6,464 bases of DNA from Leptospiraceae bacterium. Lineage in GTDB: Bacteria; Spirochaetota; Leptospiria; Turneriellales; Turneriellaceae. Of this stretch, positions 1-6,184 are shown one piece after another. A model generated the notes under the pieces. The model made no database searches. It was given only the letters and a program-made list of their open reading frames with translations, and was not told the origin of the DNA. The stretch spans positions 1 to 6,464 of the forward strand of contig JAEUSA010000273.1 in NCBI GenBank assembly GCA_016788945.1, in the 5' to 3' direction. Each line of letters begins with the position of its first letter. Positions within the stretch are counted from its first letter, which is position 1. The position numbers and the translations under genes are program-made.

Positions 1-23
1 GACAAAGTGATTTACCCTTTGTC
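1..23. repeat. Small perfect inverted repeat upstream of yidC
   Basis: GACAAAG at 1-7 is the exact reverse complement of CTTTGTC at 17-23, with a 9-nt loop between them. The left arm touches the window edge, so the stem may extend further. No T-run follows the right arm, so it is not a convincing terminator. It could be an operator or an RNA hairpin in the yidC leader, or chance, since 7-bp arms are short. Confidence 0.3.
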
Positions 24-46
24 TCCAGCGTAAATCCTAACCGTAT

Positions 47-1771
47 ATGCTGTCTTTTACCGGCCGTCGCCGCGCTTATGCGGCGGCAGCGCTTGCTACC
101 GCGCTTTTTATCCCCCTGCCCCTCGTCAGCGATGCCAAACCGGCTGAACCTTCGGCGATGCAAACCCCTGCTAAAGGTGGTGATTTTAACAAACGCCTCA
201 GCTTTGAAACCAATCATTACCGCATCACGTTTTCTGAAATTGGCGGGCATATTTCAGAGTTCAAGAACCGCGACACGGCATACCCGCGCCGCGACGGAGC
301 AGAAATTATTCTGCCGGGGCAGCAGATTTTCTTCGCGCCTTACCTCGGTACCGAAGGCAACACGCCGGCAGAACAACAGCAGAAACTGGCGAATATCACC
401 GCTGCGATGTACGCCGTTTACACCTTCCAAAAAGAAGAAACCGCCGATTTCGTAAAGATCACCGGTACCGCGCCGATTCTCTTTCTGCAGGGTAAGAAAC
501 AATTTCCCGCAACGCTAACCAAGGTCATCGTATTCCTCAAAGCGGCCCCATACTTCAAAGTCACGATCGGCATCCAGTCAGACAGCGATCTCAAGCTCAC
601 GAACCTGATGCTCTATGCGCTGCCGACGATTGGTCCTAAACCCGAAAATCCGGGCAACTTCCGTGATTACCATCACTACAGCATCGGCGACAAGTTCGAG
701 CAGGTCTATCAGGGCACCGGCGGTGCGGGTGGCTTGAGCTGCGCGTGTAACTCAGCCGCAGTACCCGAGAAAAAAATACCCGGCGCCGCTGACTTCTTCG
801 GTGTCTCATCGCGCTTTCTCGTGTTGAACATGCAGCCATTATTCCAGACAAAAAATCTCAGCATCAAATTTGATCCTGCTGACGCAAATGACAAAAATGC
901 GATCAGCAAACAATCGATTCATCTTAACCTCGGCGATGTTTCGGTAGAGAAAAAGAAACCGGCAGTCTTCGAATTCATCGGTTATATGGGTCCCAAGATG
1001 GATGAAAAACTGCATCCCGATGACAACGCCCGCAAGCTGATTCCCGAACTTGCGAAGTTTCACAAAAATCTGTACAAATCTTTTGATTTCGGCATCACCG
1101 AACCGATACGCGACATCATTGTGTCAGCGCTCAACCTGCTCTACAAAGTTATCCCGAACTACGGTATCGGCATCATTCTCATCGCGTTGCTGCTGAAGCT
1201 GGCATTCTTCCCGCTCAACCAGAAACAGGCAGAGGCAATGAAGCGCATGGGCGAATTGCAGCCGAAAATCAAAGAGATCAACGAACGCTATAAAAACAAT
1301 CCGCAAGAAAAACAGCGCCGCATCATGGAGATGTACAAGACGCACAAAGTAAACCCGGTTTCAGGTTGCCTGCCGATGCTGATACAGTTGCCCGTCTTCA
1401 TCGCGATGTACTCCGCGTTTTCTGACGCTTACGACCTCTGGAAATCACCTTTTATTCCCGGTTGGATTCCCGACCTGTCGCAGCCAGACCACGTGTTTTC
1501 ATTGCCCGCAACCCTGCCCTATGTCGGCGGCTTTGCGATACACCTGCTGCCGATTGTTATGACACTGACGCAGTATTACCAAACCAAACTTACTCCGACA
1601 TCGGGTGATGAAAACCAGCGCAAGATTATGTTGCTGATGCCCTTCATGATGTTGTTCCTGTTCTACGCGATGCCGTCGGGCGTCGTGCTCTACTGGACAG
1701 TGCAGAACCTGCTCTCTATCGGCCAGCAGGTATTGACGAACCGCAAGAACAAAGCCGCGGCAGCTACGTGA
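47..1771 (+). CDS. yidC: Membrane protein insertase YidC (Oxa1/Alb3/YidC family)
   Basis: YidC inserts and folds inner-membrane proteins, alone or with SecYEG-SecDF-YajC. This 574-residue protein has the Gram-negative architecture. A basic N-terminus (RRR at 7-9) precedes a hydrophobic stretch (about 10-27). A large periplasmic domain (about 46-335) follows, then the conserved insertase core. In the core, helix 2 is about 371-390 (GIGIILIALLLKLAFFPL). Lys384 sits five residues before the conserved Pro, where E. coli has its groove Arg. A charged cytoplasmic hairpin rich in Lys and Glu comes next, then VNPVSGCLPMLIQLPVF (435 onward), a helix at about 492-511 and a final hydrophobic pair at about 527-562 containing MPSGVVLYW. 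The C-terminal tail is short. The ATG at 47 is the first start after an in-frame TAA at 38-40, and no clear Shine-Dalgarno precedes it. A CxC pair (Cys232, Cys234) lies in a Gly-rich part of the periplasmic domain. It is the first visible gene of the yidC-jag-mnmE operon, with jag 21 nt downstream. Confidence 0.96.
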   Translation: MLSFTGRRRAYAAAALATALFIPLPLVSDAKPAEPSAMQTPAKGGDFNKRLSFETNHYRITFSEIGGHISEFKNRDTAYPRRDGAEIILPGQQIFFAPYLGTEGNTPAEQQQKLANITAAMYAVYTFQKEETADFVKITGTAPILFLQGKKQFPATLTKVIVFLKAAPYFKVTIGIQSDSDLKLTNLMLYALPTIGPKPENPGNFRDYHHYSIGDKFEQVYQGTGGAGGLSCACNSAAVPEKKIPGAADFFGVSSRFLVLNMQPLFQTKNLSIKFDPADANDKNAISKQSIHLNLGDVSVEKKKPAVFEFIGYMGPKMDEKLHPDDNARKLIPELAKFHKNLYKSFDFGITEPIRDIIVSALNLLYKVIPNYGIGIILIALLLKLAFFPLNQKQAEAMKRMGELQPKIKEINERYKNNPQEKQRRIMEMYKTHKVNPVSGCLPMLIQLPVFIAMYSAFSDAYDLWKSPFIPGWIPDLSQPDHVFSLPATLPYVGGFAIHLLPIVMTLTQYYQTKLTPTSGDENQRKIMLLMPFMMLFLFYAMPSGVVLYWTVQNLLSIGQQVLTNRKNKAAAAT

Positions 1772-1782
1772 TTTTTAATAAA

Positions 1783-1788
1783 AGAGGA
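1783..1788 (+). promoter_or_regulatory. Ribosome binding site of khpB/jag
   Basis: AGAGGA lies 4 nt before the ATG at 1793, in the 21-nt gap after yidC. It is the clearest ribosome binding site in the window. The same AGAGGATA string recurs at 2518-2525, just before the proposed TTG start of mnmE. Confidence 0.75.
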
Positions 1789-1792
1789 TAAT

Positions 1793-2557
1793 ATGCAGAT
1801 TCTTGAAGTACAGGCACTCGGCGAAAAAGAGGCCCTCGACCAGGCCGTTTCGTACCTCGGTACGGAGCCAGACACTATTGAACTCAGCGTGCTCAAAAAG
1901 GGCAGCTCGGGTTTTCTCGGCCTCGGGCAAAAAACCCTCGGCATCTACAAAATCAATGCGATCCGCGGTAAAACACCGCTCGCGGTCATCATCCGCGGTG
2001 TGATTTCGACGCTGCTCGGCCACATGGGTTATTCGGTCAGCGTGAAAGATTACCGCAATGTCGAAGAAGGCAAGTTGATGGTCGATCTCGAGAGTGAATT
2101 TGCCGGTTACATCATCGGTAAACACGGCCGCACGCTCGAAGCGCTGCAGTTTATGACCAACCTGATCGTTGAGAAAATTACCGGCGAGCAACCCAAGATT
2201 CTGCTCGACATCGAAAACTACCGCGAACGCCGCGCGCAACACCTGATGGAAATAGCGCGCAAAACCGGTGATTACGTGATCAAAACCGGCAAAAGCCGGC
2301 TGCTCGACCCGCTCAATCCGTATGAACGGCGGCTGGTGCACATGGCGTTACAAGACAACGAAAACGTAAAAACGGAATCCGAAGGCAACGGTGTTTACAA
2401 GCGCGTGCGCGTCTTCCGCGTCAACAACGGCCAGGTTCCTGAACCCGGAAATGAAATGGTGACCGAAGAAAATATCGGCAATATCAACTTTGAAGCCGGT
2501 CAGGACCCTGAAGGCGCAGAGGATATTGAATTCAAGGACGATAACTTCAACCGCTGA
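1793..2557 (+). CDS. khpB: RNA-binding protein KhpB/Jag (Jag-N, KH and R3H domains)
   Basis: KhpB (Jag, EloR) is a cytoplasmic RNA-binding protein encoded beside yidC in many bacteria. In Gram-positives it is linked to cell elongation and sRNA/mRNA binding, but its role in spirochaetes is not established. The 254-residue product has all three family domains. The Jag-N domain is about 1-52, with the signature KKGSSGFLGLGQK (35-47). The type II KH domain is about 62-142, with the GKHG loop at 109-112 in IIGKHGRTLEALQ. The R3H domain is about 144-209, with Arg179-x3-His183 in YERRLVHMAL and the later YKRVRVF strand. An acidic, probably disordered tail (about 215-254, rich in Glu and Asp) follows and is longer than in many homologues. 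The ATG at 1793 has a good AGAGGA site. The 3' end overlaps the 5' end of mnmE, which suggests coupled translation. Confidence 0.95.
   Translation: MQILEVQALGEKEALDQAVSYLGTEPDTIELSVLKKGSSGFLGLGQKTLGIYKINAIRGKTPLAVIIRGVISTLLGHMGYSVSVKDYRNVEEGKLMVDLESEFAGYIIGKHGRTLEALQFMTNLIVEKITGEQPKILLDIENYRERRAQHLMEIARKTGDYVIKTGKSRLLDPLNPYERRLVHMALQDNENVKTESEGNGVYKRVRVFRVNNGQVPEPGNEMVTEENIGNINFEAGQDPEGAEDIEFKDDNFNR
2518..2523 (+). promoter_or_regulatory. Ribosome binding site supporting a TTG start for mnmE
   Basis: AGAGGA ends 2 nt before the TTG at 2526, inside the jag coding region. The spacing is short, but the yggS TTG start in this window also has AGGA, 2 nt, then TTG. No comparable site precedes the in-frame ATG at 2490, so this favours 2526 as the mnmE start. 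Confidence 0.5.
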
Positions 2558-3914
2558 TTCAATCTGCGCCCCTGCGACCACCGCCGGGACGCGTTCAGCC
2601 ATTGCCGTGATTCGCGCGAGCGGCGCGGCGGTGGCGGGCAATACTATCTTTACAAAACTCGACGGATTATTTACTACGCATAGCGGTAAGACCGTCTCAA
2701 ACCTCGCACCTCGCATCGCACATTATGGTGTGTTGCGCGACGGCGATGAAACCATCGACGATGTCCTATTCATAAAGTTTGCGGGTCCTGCGTCTTTCAC
2801 CGGTGAGGATAGCTTTGAAATCAGCTGTCACGGCAATCCGCTGATTGTCAAACGCATTCTGGCGCTACTCTATCAAGCAGGCTTTCGCGCAGCCGAACCC
2901 GGTGAGTTCACCCGCCGCGCATATCTGAACGGCAAGCTCGGCCTCGACGCCGCGCAGGCGGTCGCCGAAATCATTGAGGCGCGCAGCGCGCTTTCGCTCA
3001 AGGCCGCACAACGGTTGTCGCAGGGCTCTTTCCGGCGTGAACTTTTACAGTTGCGGTCGCACCTCATGAATCTGCTCGCCGATCTCAATGCCGAACTCGA
3101 TTTTATCGACGAAGATATCAGTTTTGCCACGCGGGAAACCAAACTCAAAATTCTATCTGACGGTGAAACTGCAGCGCGCCGGCTCGAGGCTGAGGCCTCA
3201 CGCTTTGAAGCCATTAAGGGCGGAGTGCACATTGCGATTGTGGGGCCACCCAATGCGGGTAAGTCTTCGCTGATGAACCGCCTTGTGGGCCAAGACCGTT
3301 CAATCGTCAGCGACATCGCCGGCACCACACGCGACTATATCGAAGCCGAGATTGAAATCGCCGGGGTTAATATTCGGCTGTTTGATACCGCGGGCCTACG
3401 CCACGAAGCCGCTGACAGCATCGAGCAGATCGGCATGGAGCGCACCCGCGAATTGATGGGTCGCGCGCACATCTGCCTTTTGATGGTCGATGGATCAGTC
3501 GAGCGCGATACGAAGCAGGCGCATGAAATCACGGGACTCAGCGCCTCCCCGATATTCGTCGTGAACAAATGCGATAAACTGCATGCCACGTGGCAGAATA
3601 CCGTTGGCAACGATGTGTTTATTTCGGCCACCACCGGGGCAGGAATCGATAATCTGCTGCAGAGAATCGGCGAGCTGATTGCAGCCATGGCCCCCAAGGA
3701 TGCTCTGCCCCTAGCGCTCTGGCAGCGCCAGCTCTTGATCGATATTGCGGGTCAGCTTAACAATGCAGCGCGCGCAGTCGAAACCGGCGAATTACCCGAG
3801 GTCATTGCCCACCTTGTCGGCAACAGTGTCGAAAAGATTGCCGAACTTACCGGTGAAATCAGCAGCGAAGATATTTTGGGCCGCATTTTCAGTCGTTTCT
3901 GTATCGGTAAATAG
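2526..3914 (+). CDS. mnmE: tRNA uridine-5-carboxymethylaminomethyl(34) synthesis GTPase MnmE
   Basis: MnmE acts with MnmG to place a (carboxymethyl)aminomethyl group on C5 of wobble U34 in a set of tRNAs, using GTP and a folate-derived carbon. From the TTG start the protein has 462 residues, a normal family length. The folate-binding N-domain is about 10-130 and includes DSICAPATTAG, SFTGEDSFEISCHGNP and PGEFTRRAYLNGKL. A helical domain surrounds a GTPase insert with all G motifs. These are the P-loop GPPNAGKSS (240-248), GTTRD (266-270), DTAG (287-290), NKCD (347-350) and SA (367-368). The C-terminal CIGK (459-462) carries the catalytic Cys459. The start is uncertain. An in-frame ATG at 2490 would give 474 residues with extra N-terminal sequence unlike the family, and homology really begins near Asp11. 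From 2526 the gene overlaps jag by 32 nt, consistent with coupling. Its last three codons lie in the palindrome at 3903-3946. Confidence 0.95.
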   Translation: MNSRTITSTADSICAPATTAGTRSAIAVIRASGAAVAGNTIFTKLDGLFTTHSGKTVSNLAPRIAHYGVLRDGDETIDDVLFIKFAGPASFTGEDSFEISCHGNPLIVKRILALLYQAGFRAAEPGEFTRRAYLNGKLGLDAAQAVAEIIEARSALSLKAAQRLSQGSFRRELLQLRSHLMNLLADLNAELDFIDEDISFATRETKLKILSDGETAARRLEAEASRFEAIKGGVHIAIVGPPNAGKSSLMNRLVGQDRSIVSDIAGTTRDYIEAEIEIAGVNIRLFDTAGLRHEAADSIEQIGMERTRELMGRAHICLLMVDGSVERDTKQAHEITGLSASPIFVVNKCDKLHATWQNTVGNDVFISATTGAGIDNLLQRIGELIAAMAPKDALPLALWQRQLLIDIAGQLNNAARAVETGELPEVIAHLVGNSVEKIAELTGEISSEDILGRIFSRFCIGK

Positions 3915-3946
3915 GGGTAGGTTTAAACCTACCCCTATTTACCGAT
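3903..3946. terminator. Perfect 44-bp palindrome, probable bidirectional terminator
   Basis: The 22 bases at 3903-3924 are the exact reverse complement of 3925-3946, with no intervening loop; the centre is GGTTTAAACC. As RNA, either strand can form GGGGTAGG-TTTAAA-CCTACCCC flanked by AAATA and TATTT. This gives a GC-rich stem with a modest U-containing tail in both orientations. It sits between convergent mnmE and yggS. It contains the last three mnmE codons and its TAG (3912-3914), and the yggS stop (3941-3939) and final Arg codon. There is no long T-run, so termination efficiency is inferred. Confidence 0.8.
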
Positions 3947-4616
3947 GGCCAAAAATCGCGCTGCCGATGCGCACGTGCGTGGCACCTTCGGCGATCGCAA
4001 GTCGAAAATCGCCCGACATACCCATCGACAACCAACCGGCGTATTGCGGAAAAATTTTCTGCGCAGAGACTTTTTCTGACAGCGAGCGCAGCAGCGTAAA
4101 ACTACGGCGAACGGTATTTTCGTCTTCGGTATTTTCGGCCATTGTCATAAGGCCCAGCACGTGCAACTCGTTGTGTTTCGCCACGTGGTCACACAGCTCG
4201 GGCAGTGCTTCGGGCAAGACGCCGGATTTATTCGCCTCACCGCTGCAATTTACCTGAATCAGACAACGCAAACTTTCACCGGCAAAACGCTGGGCGAGCT
4301 TTTCGGATAACGAAACGCGGTCGAGCGAATGCAGAATCGTATCGGCATCGAGCAGCTTCACTTTGTTGGTCTGCAATTGCCCGATCAGGTGCCACTGTAC
4401 TGGTTTTGACTGCAGTTGTGCACGTTTCTCCGCAAGTTCGGCAATACGATTTTCCCCGAAATCAATCTGCCCGAGTTTCGCAAGTTCATCGACCAGTGTG
4501 ACCGGATGCGTCTTCGATACCGCTATCAGATGCACATCCGCGGGGTTTCGGCCACAGCGCGTGCAGGCGTCTGCAATCTCGGCAAGGGTATGTTGATAGT
4601 TATCTTTTAGGTTCAA
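3939..4616 (-). CDS. yggS: YggS/PROSC-type pyridoxal phosphate homeostasis protein
   Basis: This cytoplasmic fold-type III protein binds pyridoxal 5'-phosphate (PLP) and helps keep free PLP and amino-acid/keto-acid pools in balance. It has no known enzymatic turnover. The 225-residue product is of normal length. The PLP Lys is predicted at 35 in IAVSKTHP. Other family motifs are FGENRIAEL (53-61), WHLIGQLQTNK (75-85), QVNCSGEANKSG (121-132), GLMTMA (155-160), LSMGMSGDF (196-204, phosphate-binding) and VRIGSAIFGHR at the C-terminus. The start is a TTG at 4616-4614, overlapping the upstream lipoprotein stop as TTGA, with AGGA 2 nt before it (4622-4619). It is convergent with mnmE, and its stop lies inside the shared palindrome. 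The protein ends directly after the conserved FGxR, without the few extra residues seen in E. coli YggS. Confidence 0.94.
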   Translation of the reverse strand: MNLKDNYQHTLAEIADACTRCGRNPADVHLIAVSKTHPVTLVDELAKLGQIDFGENRIAELAEKRAQLQSKPVQWHLIGQLQTNKVKLLDADTILHSLDRVSLSEKLAQRFAGESLRCLIQVNCSGEANKSGVLPEALPELCDHVAKHNELHVLGLMTMAENTEDENTVRRSFTLLRSLSEKVSAQKIFPQYAGWLSMGMSGDFRLAIAEGATHVRIGSAIFGHR

Positions 4617-6088
4617 GGTCCTGCGTAACCGGGAGTCGCGACGGTTCCTTCGACGGCGTCTGAACCCGCCTTATTGCTGCTGTTCAAATTGCCTGATGAC
4701 GTCGAATACGAAGTATCTGCTGTGCTCGTGGTCGACCATCCCGCCGCGCAAGTTCCGGCAAATGCGGCAATACTCGTCAGCCGCATCGAACGTTTGGGTA
4801 ATCCCGAGCCACCGTTCACACCAAATCCACCCCACGGCCCGGTAGTGCACCCTGTTATCTGGCTCACGATAGTGCCCGATGAATCTTGAATATTGAGCGT
4901 ACCTTCGCCCGAATTCGACAGGGAAATATCGCTCACGACATAGTCCAGTTTGGTAATCGCTTTGGTCGTCTGCTTGCCCACCGTATAGACGCTATTGGCT
5001 TTGATGGTCGCACAGGTAGGCAGTACGATGGCGCCAGTACCTGAGCCTACGCCGTTGAGTTTCCAGCCTGAAATGCTGACGTCAAAGGCATTGCTGTTGT
5101 AGATTTCAATAAATTCGTCTTCCGTAGCGCTGGTACCCGAGGTATCTTCGCTGCCCATCCATAAAATTTCACTGATGTAGATCGAATTTGCCGGCACCGA
5201 CTGCGTCGCACGACAACCTGCGAGCGGGTCGTACCAGCGCGAATAATCGGGAATATCATACACGCTACCCGCCTTATCGTAAGGTCCCTCGGGCAAAAGT
5301 TTTACTTTGATTTCAATGCGCGGTGAAACGAGGTCGGGTTCGATAGGCCTCTTCCATGTGGTGGCATTGGCATCGAAACGGTCTTCAGAATCTGCCGCGG
5401 CTTTCGTCGCATTATAATGTACTGCGAAGTAGGCATAATAGCGATCGCCGTCTTTCACCGGGTGGTTGAGGCTATTAAACAGGTTATAATCCAAAATATA
5501 AGAGGATGCATAACCTTTGCCATTGGTGGCGTAGACCTGCAGAGTATATGTCGTGAGTTGTTTGTTGAAATACCGTATCGGGTGTGAGTTGACTCCGCAC
5601 TCATATTTGCCGTAATTGGGGTCAGTGCTGAACGGAATACGCATGCACTGCCAGACATCGGGGTCGGCGAAACCTGCGGGATCAGATGGCTTGCTTGATG
5701 GATAGTTATGCCCGGGATCGGCAACCAGCATCGGAAAGTAGGACTGAAAATCCGCATCGTAACCGAAATAGCCGGGTTCATTGGTAAAGCCCAGAGAATC
5801 TACTTTTTCATTCTTAAAGATCAAACCATCTTCGCATTTCTGCCTGTCGGCAGCCGAGACGCAACTGAGGCTGTAGTCTTTCTTCTTATATAGATAGAGA
5901 GCGATCATGCTCTGTTCAGTCAGGCGTGAATCGTTCTGTATGCCACGACTCGAAAGGTTGGCGACGATTTGGCCGGCAGCGGTTTGCTGAACCGCGCCTT
6001 GATTCGGCGCTTCGCCGTTGGAGCCGACCTTGCAATGCACGAGGAACAGCAAACCTGCCAACAACAAAACGCCGCTCCACAACCGCAC
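4613..6088 (-). CDS. Putative lipoprotein with C-terminal lamin-tail-like (LTD) domain
   Basis: The function is unknown. The 491-residue product has a basic start, a hydrophobic stretch (about 3-18) and Cys19 in LFLVHC, consistent with a spirochaete-type lipoprotein signal, so it is probably anchored to a membrane outside the cytoplasm. His at -1 is atypical for a lipobox. Residues about 40-290 match no family I recognise and are rich in Tyr, Asp and Pro. Residues about 301-412 fit a lamin-tail (LTD) beta-sandwich: NSIYISEILWMG, EDEFIEIYNS, ISGWKLNG and SGEGTLNIQD. A Ser/Thr-rich stretch (about 452-472) and the terminal GTVATPGYAGP follow, a tail common in bacterial LTD proteins. Eight cysteines besides Cys19 (76, 85, 148, 164, 292, 359, 414, 447) could form extracytoplasmic disulfides. 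The start is a GTG with AGGG 6 nt upstream (6098-6095); an in-frame TAA lies further upstream. It is the first gene of a pair with yggS, overlapping at TTGA, and is divergent from yajC. Confidence 0.87.
   Translation of the reverse strand: MRLWSGVLLLAGLLFLVHCKVGSNGEAPNQGAVQQTAAGQIVANLSSRGIQNDSRLTEQSMIALYLYKKKDYSLSCVSAADRQKCEDGLIFKNEKVDSLGFTNEPGYFGYDADFQSYFPMLVADPGHNYPSSKPSDPAGFADPDVWQCMRIPFSTDPNYGKYECGVNSHPIRYFNKQLTTYTLQVYATNGKGYASSYILDYNLFNSLNHPVKDGDRYYAYFAVHYNATKAAADSEDRFDANATTWKRPIEPDLVSPRIEIKVKLLPEGPYDKAGSVYDIPDYSRWYDPLAGCRATQSVPANSIYISEILWMGSEDTSGTSATEDEFIEIYNSNAFDVSISGWKLNGVGSGTGAIVLPTCATIKANSVYTVGKQTTKAITKLDYVVSDISLSNSGEGTLNIQDSSGTIVSQITGCTTGPWGGFGVNGGSGLPKRSMRLTSIAAFAGTCAAGWSTTSTADTSYSTSSGNLNSSNKAGSDAVEGTVATPGYAGP
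4619..4622 (-). promoter_or_regulatory. Ribosome binding site of yggS inside the lipoprotein gene
   Basis: Reading the minus strand, AGGA is followed by CC and then the TTG start of yggS. The bases also encode the last Ala-Gly-Pro codons of the lipoprotein, whose TGA overlaps the TTG. This arrangement favours reinitiation by ribosomes finishing the lipoprotein. Confidence 0.55.
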
Positions 6089-6094
6089 GCCGCA

Positions 6095-6098
6095 CCCT
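6095..6098 (-). promoter_or_regulatory. Ribosome binding site supporting the GTG start of the lipoprotein
   Basis: AGGG on the minus strand lies 6 nt before the GTG at 6088-6086. It supports this start over TTG codon 3, which would shorten the signal sequence. Confidence 0.5.
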
Positions 6099-6150
6099 GT
6101 ACATTCGGTGACGGAATGGCAACTAATTTATGTTTGCACCGTGCTAAACA

Positions 6151-6167
6151 TTGACGCGGTGTGTCAA
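6151..6167. promoter_or_regulatory. Operator-like palindrome in the lipoprotein/yajC divergent region
   Basis: TTGACGCGGTGTGTCAA has 7-base arms pairing at six of seven positions around a 3-bp centre. The minus strand reads TTGACA at 6167-6162 and the plus strand TTGACG at 6151-6156, both resembling sigma-70 -35 elements pointing at the two divergent genes. I could not find a good -10 hexamer 16-18 bp from either, so this may be a regulator site, overlapping -35 boxes, or chance. The rest of 6089-6184 shows only a short GCAC-C-GTGC repeat at 6136-6144. Confidence 0.35.
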
Positions 6168-6184
6168 AAACCCGCCCTGCCGGT

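Noticed and set aside
1..23. Terminator reading of the 5' inverted repeat
   Set aside because: The stem is only 7 bp and AT-rich, and no T-run follows it.
1..33. Possible C-terminal end of an upstream gene (DKVIYPLSPA then TAA at 31-33)
   Set aside because: Ten residues are too few to identify; rnpA or yidD would be expected upstream, but nothing here is diagnostic of either.
1775..2341. Open frame of 188 codons antisense to khpB
   Set aside because: It lies wholly opposite a gene with full family motifs, has no recognisable domain, and its openness is explained by codon bias of the sense gene.
2873..3328. Open frame of 151 codons antisense to mnmE
   Set aside because: It covers the helical region and P-loop of MnmE on the opposite strand; its Ser/Arg/Ala-rich product is typical of a shadow frame.
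3920..3929. Insertion-sequence end or attachment site at the palindrome centre
   Set aside because: There is no transposase or integrase gene nearby, no target duplication, and both flanking genes are intact.
3745..4257. Plus-strand open frame of 170 codons spanning the mnmE end and yggS
   Set aside because: It runs through the palindrome and antisense to yggS, with a composition unlike a real protein and no motif.
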